Positions 43,564 through 52,837 of a stretch of 64,000 nucleotides of DNA are shown here, piece by piece (the stretch's first letter is position 1; the number at the start of each line of letters is the position of its first letter). Both the position numbers and the translations under genes were made by a program. This stretch comes from JANQPX01 sp965222015 (GTDB lineage: Bacteria > Pseudomonadota > Alphaproteobacteria > Geminicoccales > Geminicoccaceae), in contig CBDCTL010000024.1 of assembly GCA_965222015.1 (NCBI GenBank), positions 434,001 to 498,000 of the forward strand, in the 5' to 3' direction. Under the pieces are notes generated by a model. It had not been told where the DNA came from and searched no databases. It saw only the letters and a list, made by a program, of their open reading frames with translations.

Positions 43564-44487
43564 TCAGTGGGGCTGGCCGCCGAGCAGTCTGAAGACGGCC
43601 TGCTCATCGAACCGATAGTCCTCGTTGCAGAACTCGCAGGTGACCTGAAGGCCGCCGTCCTCCTGCTTCATCTGCTCGATATCCTCGGGCGAAAACTGGC
43701 GAAGCAGGGTCTCGACGCGCTCGCGGGTGCAGCGGCAGCGGAAGCTGAGCTGCTGGGCGTCGAAAATGCGCACGCCCTCCTCGTGGAACAGGCGAAGGAG
43801 AAGTCGCTCCGGCGAGAGATCAGGGTCGATCAGCTCGGTCTCCTTGACCGTCCCGAGCAGCATCATGGTGCGACGCCAGTCTTCGAGCGCGTCGACATCG
43901 GTCCCGTTCTGCACCTCCTCCGGCAGGCACTGGACCATCACCGCCCCCGCCCGCCAGTTGGCGGCACCCTCGCCGTCGCCGACATGCTCGACCGCGATCT
44001 TCATGCCGGTCTTCACCTGCTCGCTCTGTCGGAAATACTGATGGATGCAGTCGGTGAGGCTGTCGCCCTCCAGCTCGACCAGCCCCTGATAGGCGGTCGC
44101 CTGGTGCTCCTGATCGACGGTCACGGCGAAGTGACCCCTGCCGAGAAGCGCCGGCACCGTCTCGTCCGGCGAGGCCGCCACGGCGTCCGCGTCGAACTTG
44201 GCGTAGCCGCGCATGCCGCCGTCATGGGTGCAGTCGGCGACCATGAGCGAGATCGGACCGTCGGAGCGGGTCTGCAGACTGAAGGTGCCCTTGAACTTCA
44301 GTCCGCCGGCGAGCGTCGCCGCGAGCACGAACATCTCGCCCAGAAGCCGGCTGACGGCGGGCGGATAGTCGTGGCGGGTGAGGACGACGTCGACGGTGTC
44401 GCCGAGCCTGATCAGGCGGCCCCTGAGCGCCGACTGTTCGAGCTGGAACGGCCTGGATATGTCGTCTGCGATGGAATGGGCAGTCAT
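43564..44487 (-). CDS. hslO: Hsp33 redox-regulated chaperone
   Basis: A 307-residue Hsp33. The zinc/redox switch is intact: Cys251-X-Cys253 (RCRCTRER) and Cys284-XX-Cys287 (CEFC), as in the active chaperone. The N-terminal domain has RGRLIRLGDTVDVVL and VSRLLGEMFVLAATLAGGLKFKG, and the middle carries GRGHFAVTVDQ. Hsp33 binds unfolded proteins under oxidative and heat stress. It lies downstream of argD-argF on the same strand, an order common in Alphaproteobacteria. Confidence 0.95.
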   Translation of the reverse strand: MTAHSIADDISRPFQLEQSALRGRLIRLGDTVDVVLTRHDYPPAVSRLLGEMFVLAATLAGGLKFKGTFSLQTRSDGPISLMVADCTHDGGMRGYAKFDADAVAASPDETVPALLGRGHFAVTVDQEHQATAYQGLVELEGDSLTDCIHQYFRQSEQVKTGMKIAVEHVGDGEGAANWRAGAVMVQCLPEEVQNGTDVDALEDWRRTMMLLGTVKETELIDPDLSPERLLLRLFHEEGVRIFDAQQLSFRCRCTRERVETLLRQFSPEDIEQMKQEDGGLQVTCEFCNEDYRFDEQAVFRLLGGQPH

Positions 44488-44556
44488 CGGACCTCCAAAG
44501 ACTCTGGTCCACCCAGAGCTGGCAGTTCCCCCATCATCGCAAAGCTGACGTTCGGA

Positions 44557-45504
44557 TCAACCCAGACACCAGGCGAGAATACCCTTTTGCGCATGCAGCC
44601 GGTTCTCGGCCTGGTCGAACACCACCGAGCGCGGGCCGTCGATCACCTCGGCAGTGACCTCCTCCTCACGATGGGCAGGCAGGCAGTGGAGGAACAGCGT
44701 CTCCGGCGTCGCCGCCGCCATCAGGTCGCTGTTGACCTGATAGGGAGCGAGCAGTCGGCGCCTTCGATCGGCCTCGGCGTCGCCCATCGAGACCCAGACG
44801 TCGGTCATGACCGCATCGGCGCCGGCGACCGCCTCCTTCGGGTCGTCGAACACCTTCACCCGCGCCTGACGCTCCTCCGCCCAGGCGATCACCTCGGGGT
44901 TGGGGCGAAGCGCTTCGGGGCAGGCGATGTTCAGGCGGAAATCGAAGCGCTGGGCGGCGTGGATCCATGAATTGGCGACGTTGTTGCCGTCGCCCGCCCA
45001 GGCGAGCGTCCGGCCCTGAATGGCGCCCTTGTGCTCCTCGAAGGTCATGACGTCGGCCATGATCTGGCAGGGATGCGAGAAGTCGGTGAGCCCGTTGATG
45101 ACAGGCACGTCGGCGGCATCCGCCATCTGCAGCAGCTTGTCGTGGCTGTCGGTCCTGATCATGATCGCGTCGACATAGCGGGACAGCACCTTCGCCGTGT
45201 CCTCGATGGTCTCGCCGCGGCCGAGCTGCATGTCCTTGGCGTTCAGCACCACCGCATCGCCGCCGAGCGCCTTGATCGCGACCTCGAAGGAGACACGGGT
45301 GCGGGTGGAAGGCTTGTCGAAGATCATGGCGAGGGTTTTTCGCGGCAGCCGCTCGGCCGCCATTCGACCACCTTCGCCTTTCAGATCGCTCGCGAGATCG
45401 ATGATGCGTCTGAGATCGGCGCCTTCGAGGTCATGAACGTCGAGGAAGTGGCGCGCCTTGCGACCGTCGCTCACGACGCCGACCGCCTGATCTCGCCCGA
45501 ACAC
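44557..45504 (-). CDS. argF: Ornithine carbamoyltransferase
   Basis: A 315-residue enzyme making citrulline from ornithine and carbamoyl phosphate for arginine synthesis. Motifs: KPSTRTRVSFEVAIKALGGDA (carbamoyl phosphate site), RGETIEDTAKVLSRYVD, LTDFSHPCQIMADVMTFEEH, WAGDGNNVANSW, DVWVSMGDAEAD, and HCLPAHREEEV with the catalytic cysteine. Its 5' end overlaps argD by 34 bases, so the exact start may be a few codons later; FLDVHDLEGADLRR is the usual first conserved block. Confidence 0.96.
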   Translation of the reverse strand: MFGRDQAVGVVSDGRKARHFLDVHDLEGADLRRIIDLASDLKGEGGRMAAERLPRKTLAMIFDKPSTRTRVSFEVAIKALGGDAVVLNAKDMQLGRGETIEDTAKVLSRYVDAIMIRTDSHDKLLQMADAADVPVINGLTDFSHPCQIMADVMTFEEHKGAIQGRTLAWAGDGNNVANSWIHAAQRFDFRLNIACPEALRPNPEVIAWAEERQARVKVFDDPKEAVAGADAVMTDVWVSMGDAEADRRRRLLAPYQVNSDLMAAATPETLFLHCLPAHREEEVTAEVIDGPRSVVFDQAENRLHAQKGILAWCLG

Positions 45505-46694
45505 TCCTCGTCGAGCGTCCGCAACATCTCCTCCAGGGTCGAGATCGCCTCGTCGATCTCCTGCGCGCCGATGATCAGCGGCGGCAGCAGGCGAAGGACG
45601 TTGTCGCCGGCCGGGACAGTGAGCAGGTTCCGCTTCAGAAGACGGTTGACGACGTCGGCGGCGACCAGCTCGTCATTCAGCCGGAGACCGAGCATGAGAC
45701 CCTTGCCGCGCACCTCGTCGACGATTGCGGGGAAGGTTTTCGCGAGACGCTCGAGCTCATCCCGAAGCCGACCCGACACCGCCTGCACCTGGTCGAAAAA
45801 GCCATCGGCGAGCAGGACGTCGAGCACGCCGTTGGCGGCGGCGCAGGCGAGCGGGTTGCCGCCGAAGGTCGAGGCATGGGTGCCGGGCGCCATGGCGCCG
45901 GCGACGCGTGCGGTCGCGAGACAGGCGCCCATGGGAAAACCGCCGGCGATGCCCTTGGCGAGCGCCATGAGATCGGGCGCAATCGCGCTCCATTCATAGG
46001 CGAACATCCGGCCGGTGCGGCCGAGACCGGTCTGCACCTCGTCGAAGATCAGGAGGATGTCGTGCTGGTTGCAGAGGCGGCGCAGGCTTTCGAGATAGCC
46101 GATGTCGAGGGCGCGAAGCCCGCCCTCGCCCTGCACGGGCTCGATCAGAACGGCTGCTGTGGCGGGGCCGATCACGGCTTCGACGGCGGCGAGATCGCCC
46201 GGCGGCACCTGCCTGAAACCCGGCAGAGCCGGCGCGAAGCCTTCGAGATATTTCGCCTGGCCGCCGGCCGAGATGGTGGCCATGGTGCGGCCGTGAAAGG
46301 CGCCCTCGAAGGTGACGATCTCGTGGCGCTCGGGCTGGCCGCGCTCATGGTGGAAGCGCCGCGCCATCTTGATCGCGCACTCCAGCGCCTCGGCGCCGGA
46401 GTTGCAGAAGAAGGCGGTGTCGGCGAAGGAATGCGCCACCAGACGCTCGGCAAGCTGCTCCTGGCCTTCGATGCCGTAGAGGTTGGAGCAGTGCCAGAAG
46501 CGCTCCGCCTGCGCCTTCAGCACGCCGACCAGATGCGGGTGGGCGTGGCCGAGCAGGGTTACGGCGATGCCGCTGCAGAAATCGAGATAGCGGCGGCCGT
46601 CGCGGTCGAACAGATAGGCGCCCTCGCCGCGCTCGAAGGTGACCGGTGCCCGCTTGTAGACCGGAAGGACGGGAGGCATGGGCGCGTTCAGCAT
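45471..46694 (-). CDS. argD: Acetylornithine aminotransferase
   Basis: A 407-residue PLP aminotransferase of arginine synthesis. Seen are RAPVTFERGEGAYLFDRDGRRYLDFCSGIAV, FFCNSGAEALECAIKMARR, FEGAFHGRTMATISAGGQAK, EPVQGEGGLR, LIFDEVQTGLGRTGRMFAYE and the PLP lysine in LMALAKGIAGGFPMG. I start it at ATG 46694 (MLNAPMPPVLPVYKR); the upstream extension to 46805 is not conserved. It may also serve succinyldiaminopimelate transamination in lysine synthesis. Confidence 0.96.
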   Translation of the reverse strand: MLNAPMPPVLPVYKRAPVTFERGEGAYLFDRDGRRYLDFCSGIAVTLLGHAHPHLVGVLKAQAERFWHCSNLYGIEGQEQLAERLVAHSFADTAFFCNSGAEALECAIKMARRFHHERGQPERHEIVTFEGAFHGRTMATISAGGQAKYLEGFAPALPGFRQVPPGDLAAVEAVIGPATAAVLIEPVQGEGGLRALDIGYLESLRRLCNQHDILLIFDEVQTGLGRTGRMFAYEWSAIAPDLMALAKGIAGGFPMGACLATARVAGAMAPGTHASTFGGNPLACAAANGVLDVLLADGFFDQVQAVSGRLRDELERLAKTFPAIVDEVRGKGLMLGLRLNDELVAADVVNRLLKRNLLTVPAGDNVLRLLPPLIIGAQEIDEAISTLEEMLRTLDEECSGEIRRSAS

Positions 46695-46828
46695 GATCGT
46701 GTCTCGTTCGGGACGACGTCGGTCGTCGGGTTCCGGCCACGAGACGCCGATCCGGAAAGGCGACGACCCCGGCCACAAACCCCCAAAGTTGCCGGCTATT
46801 CTCAACCTGTCAACGGTCCGACTGTCCC

Positions 46829-47293
46829 CTATCCATAGGCTTCCCGCTGCTGGGGAAGGCGGACGGCCTTGAACCAGTAATCCTCGATCGAACGGACGAC
46901 GTTGCCGAACGCTTCCAGCTCGACCGGCTTCGAGATATAGGAACTCGCCATCAGCCGGTAGCTCTCCATCATGTCCACATCGCTTTCGGACATGCTCATG
47001 ACCACGATCGGGATGGCCTTGAGTTCTTCGTCCGCCTTGACGTGGGTCAGAAATTCGTGGCCGTTCATGCGCGGCATGTTGAGATCGAGCAGGATCAGAT
47101 CCGGCCGCCTGGCGTCGTCATGGGGGCTCTCGCGGCGGAGCAGGGATAGTGCCTCCTCGCCGTGACGGGCGACCTGGACCTGAATGACCGTATCGCATTT
47201 GCGAAAGGCGCGTTTGGCGAGATAGAGGTCGGCCTCGTCGTCGTCGATCAACAAGAGCTCGATCGGCGTCACATTGGGCGCGATGTGGGTCAA
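46829..47293 (-). CDS. Rcp1-like response regulator
   Basis: A 154-residue stand-alone receiver domain of the type paired with phytochrome kinases (Rcp1-like): ELLLIDDDEADLYLAKRAFRK, Asp70 in LILLDLNMPRMNGHEFL, VVMSMSESDVDMMESY and SSYISKPVELEAF. No kinase gene is nearby. A second single-domain receiver lies at 39949-40317, so this window contains two receivers without their sensors. Confidence 0.87.
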   Translation of the reverse strand: MTHIAPNVTPIELLLIDDDEADLYLAKRAFRKCDTVIQVQVARHGEEALSLLRRESPHDDARRPDLILLDLNMPRMNGHEFLTHVKADEELKAIPIVVMSMSESDVDMMESYRLMASSYISKPVELEAFGNVVRSIEDYWFKAVRLPQQREAYG

Positions 47294-47435
47294 CGAAGAT
47301 CTCCTAGCATCGATAGGAACAGCACCTTGTCGATCATCATGGAGCCGGCAGTCCTCCGAACGCCGGCGCCGAACATTACACCGCCCACCTTGGATTCAGC
47401 AACCTGAGGTTGTTAAAAAACAGGACCGCGCGTCT

Positions 47436-48299
47436 TCAGGCTTTGATCCGATAACCGAGGCGCAGGAGATGGTGCGCGAACATCCAGAGCGCGGCGTTGA
47501 TCGAGGTGACCACCGCCATGCCGATCATGATCGAACCGTCGGCGTGGCCGACCACGGCGTAGCGAAGGCCGTCGATCAGATAGAAAAACGGATTGACGAA
47601 GGCGAGTGCCTGAACGTTCTCGGGCAGCTGGGTGATCGAATAGAAGGTGCCGGAGAGAAAGGAGAGCGGGGTGATCACGAAATTGGTGACCGCGGACATC
47701 TGATCGAATTTTTCCGCCCAGAGCCCGCCGAGAAACCCGAGCAGCGCCAGCATCAGCGAGCCGGAAAGGGCGTAGAAGAAGGCGAGCGGCCAGTTGATCG
47801 CCGAGAGGTCGACCACGAAGGCCATGGCGATCAGCACCACGGCGGCCACCAGCATGCCCCGGGTCACGCCGCCCGCGACGATGCCGAACAAAAGCTCCGA
47901 ACTGCGAAAGGGCGGCATCAGCACGTCGACGATGTTGCCCTGAATCTTGCCGATCATGATCGAGGAGGACGTGTTGGCGAAAGCGTTCTGGATGATCGCC
48001 ATCATGATCAGCCCCGGCGCGAGAAAGGCCAGAAACGGCACGCCTTCGATCACCCGCCCGCCCCGTCCGAGGGCCACCGAGAAAACGAGGAGAAACATCA
48101 TGACGGTCACCAGCGGCGCGAAGACCGTCTGCAGCGGCACCTTCAAAAACCGCCGCACCTCCCTCAAATAGAGCGTCCAGATCCCGATCACGTTGAGATC
48201 GAACATCCCCCAGGGTGATGCGAGTGGCGCAGGTGGCTCGGCCACTTCGTTGACTTCAGGTTCGAGCCCTGCCCCGTCGTTGGCGCTCAGATCACGCAC
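47436..48299 (-). CDS. ABC-2 family exporter permease
   Basis: A 287-residue membrane protein with six predicted segments (e.g. VFAPLVTVMMFLLVFSVAL, IMMAIIQNAFANTSSSIMIGKIQGNIVDVLMPPF, FFYALSGSLMLALLGFLGG, FVITPLSFLSGTFYSITQLP). The MPPFRSSELLFGIV loop and LSGTFYS are typical of ABC-2 exporters for polysaccharide or drug. Its N-terminal 30 residues are hydrophilic; a later start at MFDLNVIG is possible. The partner ATPase is not in the window, so this is an orphan permease here. Confidence 0.85.
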   Translation of the reverse strand: MRDLSANDGAGLEPEVNEVAEPPAPLASPWGMFDLNVIGIWTLYLREVRRFLKVPLQTVFAPLVTVMMFLLVFSVALGRGGRVIEGVPFLAFLAPGLIMMAIIQNAFANTSSSIMIGKIQGNIVDVLMPPFRSSELLFGIVAGGVTRGMLVAAVVLIAMAFVVDLSAINWPLAFFYALSGSLMLALLGFLGGLWAEKFDQMSAVTNFVITPLSFLSGTFYSITQLPENVQALAFVNPFFYLIDGLRYAVVGHADGSIMIGMAVVTSINAALWMFAHHLLRLGYRIKA

Positions 48300-48825
48300 G
48301 CTTCGCCTCGCTGTCGCTTCGGTTCATGGCAGACATGGCGGCGGATGACGACGAACGCAAGAGAAGGCGACCGACGAAGGGCATCGCTAGAGCGAAAACG
48401 CCTTCGGTGGGTTGAAACCGTGGTCTCGCCGATCGACTCCGCCGAAGCATCCAGCCCCGTCACCCGACACCGAGCCTGACCACCGCATCGCCAACCCCAT
48501 ATTAACCCCGCCCCGGCAACATGTTTCGCGGTCCATGCGATCCTGGGAATCCGCCCGCCCGTCGGGACAGGGTTGGGTCGGGCTCGAACTCCCAGGATCG
48601 CATGGACCCGGAAGCTAAGCAGCGAAGCAAGGTCAAGACCGGGTTACCTATTAGAAGCCGAAGAAACTTCGTCATCGGGACACTCGGTGCGGATAGGAGC
48701 GGGGAGCGGTTTCGAGGGCGCGCGCGTGAGGGGGTGCGGGATGTGTGCGGGGGCGTTTGCGCGATTGCCGCGGGCTTTGGGGACGGTTATGGTTCGATCA
48801 TCCTTTGATTGCACCCGTGCATTCG
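48300..48825. other. Intergenic region carrying palindromic repeat C
   Basis: About 530 bases between the permease start and the TIR remnant. It holds the repeat at 48530-48608 and a purine-rich stretch (48609-48680). I see no supported gene. Confidence 0.6.
48530..48608 (-). repeat. Palindromic intergenic repeat, copy C
   Basis: The arms 48530-48548 and 48590-48608 are perfect 19-base complements (GGTCCATGCGATCCTGGGA). Read on the minus strand the interior GTTCGAGC...GGGCGGGCGGATTCCC matches copies A and D, so this copy is inverted relative to them. About 79 bases in all. Confidence 0.9.
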
Positions 48826-49775
48826 ATGAGCGACGCGCCGACGATATTCATCAGCTACAGCCACCAGGACGAGGATTGGAAGGATCTGGTCGTCGGCCAT
48901 CTGCGGGTGGCGGAGCGGCAGGGGGATTTTCTGGTCTGGGACGATCGCCGGATCGACGGCGGGGACGACTGGCGCCGCGAGATCGACCAGGCGCTGGCGG
49001 CGGCGGATATCGGCGTTCTTTTGATCTCCCGGCATTTTCTGACGTCCAACTTCATCATGGACCACGAGGTCGAGCGCCTTTTGGAGCGCAAGGCGCGGGG
49101 CGGGAAGGGCTTCGGCTCTATCCGATCCTGCTCAGCGGCTGCACCTGGACGTCGGTCGACTGGCTGGAGCGGCTGAACCTGAAGCCGCTCGATGCGAAAC
49201 CGCTCGACAGCTTCAGCGATGCGGAGCGCGAAAGCCAGGCGGCCGGCATGGCCGGCGAGATCGGCCATCTCCTGAAGGAAGGCCGGGAGAGCCGGAAGCT
49301 GATCGACCAGCTTCGCGCGAGAGCCGAGGGGCTCGGCGAAAAGCTCGGGGTCACGCAGGAGGCGGACCAGTCCTTCCTCACCATTCTCGACCAGCGGCAT
49401 GTGGACAGCGCGGATCCGAAGGCGAAGCTGGAGAAGATCGCCGAACAGTACAAGGAGATGGAAACCCGCCTCGCCGCTCTCGATCAGGACGATCCGGTGA
49501 TCGGGGACTAGGTCGAGCGGGCCAAGGCGGCGATCGACGAAGGCGACTTCGACGAGGCGGACGAGCTTTTGACCCAGGCCGAGCAGCGCGACCTCATCGA
49601 GATCACTGAGCAAGGGTACGTTTCAGAAGAGGCTTTGGATCACTGGCGGGCGGCGCTTTCGATCGCGCTGGCGCTGCAGGAGAGCGGCTGTCTCGCACCT
49701 GTCGAGCCTGGATGGTCGAGACCATTCAACAACGCATCGACGCGCTCATCGCCCCGGCTGCGGGCCCGGACGGCT
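48826..49775 (+). pseudogene. TIR-domain / TPR protein, disrupted
   Basis: The frame from ATG 48826 starts a TIR domain: APTIFISYSHQDEDWKDLV, VWDDRRIDGGDDW, REIDQALAAADIGVLLISRHFLTSNFI. Near 49105 the frame is lost in a GC-rich run; adding one G resumes LYPILLSGCTWTSVDWLERLN in the next frame, then a coiled coil (DQLRARAEGLGEKLGV, AKLEKIAEQYKEMETRL). An in-frame TAG at 49509-49511 follows; past it ERAKAAIDEGDFDEADELL and ALDHWRAALSIALALQ look like TPR repeats, cut short before the tRNA. TIR-TPR proteins are often defence or signalling NADases. Probably decayed; two or more lesions. Confidence 0.75.
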
Positions 49776-49817
49776 GATCTCGGTCTCAGGCAAGTCGAGC
49801 CCCTCCACGCCGGGGAG

Positions 49818-49893
49818 TGGTGGAGCCGAACGGGATCGAACCGATGACCTCGACATTGCAAATGTCGCGCTCTCCCAACTGAGCTACGGCCCC
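49818..49893 (-). tRNA. tRNA-Ala (anticodon TGC)
   Basis: The minus strand reads GGGGCCGTAGCTCAGTTGGG at the 5' end and ends GGCTCCACCA, with an encoded CCA. The anticodon arm is CGACA-TTTGCAA-TGTCG with anticodon TGC. The G3-U70 pair that defines alanine tRNAs is present. It lies 47 bases from a second tRNA-Ala. Confidence 0.97.
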
Positions 49894-49940
49894 ACATTTT
49901 CCGGGTTTTTCTACAAGTACGGCCAACCCCCGCCGGGGGG

Positions 49941-50016
<76 letters not shown>

Positions 50017-50242
50017 GTCCAGGGTTGGGTATGGTAATGAAGGGCGTTTCTGTCAAGTGGGCGGCGCCCACGGGCCTGGCATGAAAGCGGAAAACGGCGA
50101 CGTGCCGCGGGTCATCTTGTACCGGTGCGCGTCGACATTCATCGTTTCGAGGCGCGTTCGGGACGTTGCATGCCGTGTTCCCGGCCGCTCTCCGCCGCCG
50201 GCCGTTGACGTTTTCCTAACCCGATCATGTCACCGTGACGTC

Positions 50243-50323
50243 CTGGTCCATCCGATCCTGGGAATCCGAGCCAAGCTCTCCCTTTTCCGCGGGCGGGCGG
50301 ATTCCCAGGACCGCATGGACCAG
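50243..50323 (+). repeat. Palindromic intergenic repeat, copy D
   Basis: Arms 50243-50268 and 50298-50323 pair with about two mismatches over 26 bases. The interior GAGCCAAGCTCTCCCTTTTC and GGGCGGGCGGATTCCC agree with copies A and C. It lies in the 500-base region between the tRNA genes and the CHAP gene, in which I see nothing else. Confidence 0.88.
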
Positions 50324-50513
50324 AAACAGGGTAGCAGCACCAGCTTGACGAAAGGTCAAGACGCTGATGGGCGAATGTGACGATCACCTGCCGCCGATCG
50401 TTCGTCGAGATAGACGTCGTAAAGGAATTGGGGATCGAACGACCAAGCCCATCACCATGTTTGGCCACCGTATCGAACACATCGAGAAACGGTCGCCATC
50501 CAGGCGGCGGGAC

Positions 50514-51170
50514 TTATCGCGACGCGATGGCCTGGTGCTGATAGATGAAGCCGTAGGGGTAATAGGTGTTGCCGCCGAAATGACCGCCTTCGGTGTTCCA
50601 GAAGCGGACGGCGGACCAGTCGTTGTCTCTGGAGACGTCGCGCACGGGCGCGTTGTTGTGGATGCGGCCTTCGTTCAGCCAGTTGGCGTGGCTCACGATC
50701 AGGGTGCGCTCGTCGATGATCTCCTCGACATAGGCGACGTGGCCGAGGCTGGTGGCGTCTTTCTTTTTCAGGACCATGACGGAACCGGCGGCAGGGTCGT
50801 CGCCGCGCGGGTAGCGGCCCTCGGCTTGGCCCCACCAGGTCCAGGCGTCGCCGCGGATCTGGATGTTGGAGAGTTTTCTCGCGTAGGGGACGCATTGAAG
50901 GGGCGCTTTCGGGACGACGATCTCGGCGAGGAGCGGCTTCGGCAGGTCGGCGGCGGGGCGGTAGGGGCGGCCGCCGGGGCGGATCGATGCGCCGGGCTGA
51001 AGGCTGGCATAGGCGACCGGGCCGTTGGAGGGCTGGATCTGGCGGAGCGCATCCGGGCGGGACGGGGTCTCGGGCGCGGCGGCGCAGGCGGCAAGCGCCA
51101 GCGTCGTCGCGAGGGCGAGGCCGGCGTGCCGAACGGTGTTACGGCGGCGTTTTCCAACCATGTTCTTCAT
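50514..51170 (-). CDS. CHAP-domain lipoprotein, putative peptidoglycan hydrolase
   Basis: A 218-residue lipoprotein (start at ATG 51170; lipobox LALAACAAAP). The C-terminal CHAP domain shows the catalytic cysteine in QCVPYARKLSNIQI, then WTWWGQAEGRYPRGDDPAAGSVMVL and the histidine in LGHVAYVEEIID, with SHANWLN and VRFWN. CHAP enzymes cut peptidoglycan peptides. A CtrA-like site lies upstream (51235-51249), and RlpA is the next gene on the same strand. Confidence 0.87.
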   Translation of the reverse strand: MKNMVGKRRRNTVRHAGLALATTLALAACAAAPETPSRPDALRQIQPSNGPVAYASLQPGASIRPGGRPYRPAADLPKPLLAEIVVPKAPLQCVPYARKLSNIQIRGDAWTWWGQAEGRYPRGDDPAAGSVMVLKKKDATSLGHVAYVEEIIDERTLIVSHANWLNEGRIHNNAPVRDVSRDNDWSAVRFWNTEGGHFGGNTYYPYGFIYQHQAIASR

Positions 51171-51234
51171 TTCCGACTTTCCAGCGTGCCGCCTTTGTAA
51201 CACTGAACTCTTAAGGAATGTTTGAGGTTCGCAT

Positions 51235-51249
51235 GTAAGGTTTGATTAA
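51235..51249 (-). promoter_or_regulatory. CtrA-like site upstream of the CHAP gene
   Basis: On the minus strand TTAA (51249-51246), seven bases, TTAC (51238-51235), 65 bases before the start codon of the CHAP lipoprotein. It agrees with the CtrA pattern except for the last base. Confidence 0.45.
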
Positions 51250-51315
51250 CCCATGCGGCAATGTCCGTCCAGACGGGGCGTCCAGGCCGGAGGCCAGGCA
51301 AGGCGTGCGGCGACG

Positions 51316-51876
51316 TCAGTCGAGCAGGGCGACGCGGTCCGGTCTGCGCGCGGGAACGCGGGGCGGGCGGAGGCCGTCGGCGAGGCCGAGATAGACCACC
51401 TCGACCCTGGCGGTGCCCTGGTCCTTGAAGCCGAGCGCCCAGGCGGCGCGGCGGGAGAGGTCGATGATGCGCTTCTTGGCGAAGGGGCCGCGATCGTTGA
51501 CGCGCACGGTGATGCTCTTGCCGTTCTCGAGATTGGTCACGCGGGCGACGCTCGGCAGCGGCAGGGTGGGATGGGCCGCGGTCATGCCGTGCATGTCGTA
51601 GATCTCGCCGTTCGCGGTCTTGCGGCCGTGGAAGGGGTGGCCATACCAGGAGGCGACGCCGATCTCGCGGTAGCGGTCGACCATGCGCGGATAGTACCAC
51701 TCGCCATTGATCTGGTAGGGCTTGCCGATCTTGACGCTGCTCGCCTTCGCCGGCGTGTGCCCCTGGCAGGCGGCTAGGACGGAAAGGCAAAGGGCGGCCG
51801 CGGCGAGCCGGCGCCAAGCTGCGCCCAGGAATGTCGAGCCCAAGACTAACTGCATCATGCGAAAAACCCTCGCCAT
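51316..51876 (-). CDS. rlpA: RlpA-type septal lytic transglycosylase lipoprotein
   Basis: A 186-residue lipoprotein (lipobox SVLAACQG) with the double-psi barrel of RlpA: IGVASWYGHPFHGRKTANGEIYD, TAAHPTLPLPSVARVTNLENG and ITVRVNDRGPFAKKRIIDLSRRAA with the catalytic Asp/His pattern. RlpA cuts glycan strands lacking stem peptides at the septum. Unlike E. coli RlpA there is no C-terminal SPOR domain. A perfect CtrA-type site lies about 165 bases upstream. Confidence 0.9.
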   Translation of the reverse strand: MARVFRMMQLVLGSTFLGAAWRRLAAAALCLSVLAACQGHTPAKASSVKIGKPYQINGEWYYPRMVDRYREIGVASWYGHPFHGRKTANGEIYDMHGMTAAHPTLPLPSVARVTNLENGKSITVRVNDRGPFAKKRIIDLSRRAAWALGFKDQGTARVEVVYLGLADGLRPPRVPARRPDRVALLD

Positions 51877-52038
51877 GATCCGACCGACCCATTCAACACT
51901 CCCACTTTAGACAAAACCAGGAGGCAATCAAGATATCGGTCGAAATCGGCGTGCATGTCATGTGACGGCTGAAGAAACCGCCGCAACGGCCTCACTATCA
52001 GTCGTTATGACGTGATCGAAGAATGATGTATCGAAAGG

Positions 52039-52054
52039 TTAATTCAACTTTAAC
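52039..52054. promoter_or_regulatory. CtrA-like site upstream of rlpA
   Basis: TTAA (52039-52042), seven bases, TTAAC (52050-52054): a full match to TTAA-N7-TTAAC. It straddles the stop codon of the SDR gene and lies about 165 bases upstream of rlpA, whose promoter region (51877-52049) it borders. Confidence 0.5.
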
Positions 52055-52814
52055 GTGCAAGCCATCCGCCGTCAACCGGCAGGATCGCACCGGTGATCAT
52101 CGAGGCGGCGTCGCTGGCGAGAAAGGCGATGGCGGCCGCCACCTCCTCGGGCTCGACGAACCGGCCCATAGGCGTCGCTTCGAGGAGACGCTCGACCATG
52201 GCCTCGTCCTGCATCAGGGGGCCGGTCATCGCGGTGCGCGCGAAGGTCGGGGCGACGGCGTTGACGCGGACGCCCAGCGGCGCCCATTCGCAGGCGAGCG
52301 CGCGGGTCATGTTGACGATGGCGCCCTTGGCGGTGTGGTAGGCGAGGTTGGCGTAGTGGGCGCCGCCGACCATGCCCATGATCGAGGCGACGTTGACGAC
52401 CGCCCCGCACTTTCGCTCCAGCATGTGACGACCGGCGGCGCGCGCGGCGTGGAAACTGCCGTCCGGACCCGCGGCCATCACCCTGCGCCAGCGTTCGTCG
52501 GTCAGATCGAGGGTCGGCATGCGCGCGCCGAGGCCCGCATTGTTGACCAGGATGTCGAGCCGACCGTGGCGGCGCGCCACCTCGTCGATCCGTTCCGCCA
52601 CCTGAGCCTCGTTCGTGACATCGAGGGTGCAGCCTTCGCCCCGCTCGATCTCGGACGCCACGGCCGCCGCAGCCCCGCCGTCGATGTCGGTGACGGCGAC
52701 GATGGCGCCGTGGGCGGCGAGCGCATGGGCGGTGGCGCGGCCGATGCCGGCGCCGGCACCGGTGACGATCGCGACGCGGCCGTCGAGACGGTGCAGCTTC
52801 TGGTAGTCGGTCAT
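52050..52814 (-). CDS. Short-chain dehydrogenase/reductase
   Basis: A 254-residue classical SDR. NAD(P) site VTGAGAGIGRATA, DIDGGAAAA (acidic end of strand two suggests NAD), NNAGLG, catalytic YHTAKGAIVNM, and PxxxxMTGP-like VAPTFARTAMTGPLM. It is the last gene of the minus-strand dihydroxyacetone kinase operon, 24 bases after dhaK. It could oxidise glycerol, a sugar alcohol or a hydroxyketone, producing or consuming the kinase substrate. The exact substrate is inference only. Confidence 0.88.
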   Translation of the reverse strand: MTDYQKLHRLDGRVAIVTGAGAGIGRATAHALAAHGAIVAVTDIDGGAAAAVASEIERGEGCTLDVTNEAQVAERIDEVARRHGRLDILVNNAGLGARMPTLDLTDERWRRVMAAGPDGSFHAARAAGRHMLERKCGAVVNVASIMGMVGGAHYANLAYHTAKGAIVNMTRALACEWAPLGVRVNAVAPTFARTAMTGPLMQDEAMVERLLEATPMGRFVEPEEVAAAIAFLASDAASMITGAILPVDGGWLAR

Positions 52815-52837
52815 CCCTCGTCCTCGCTCCGATCAGG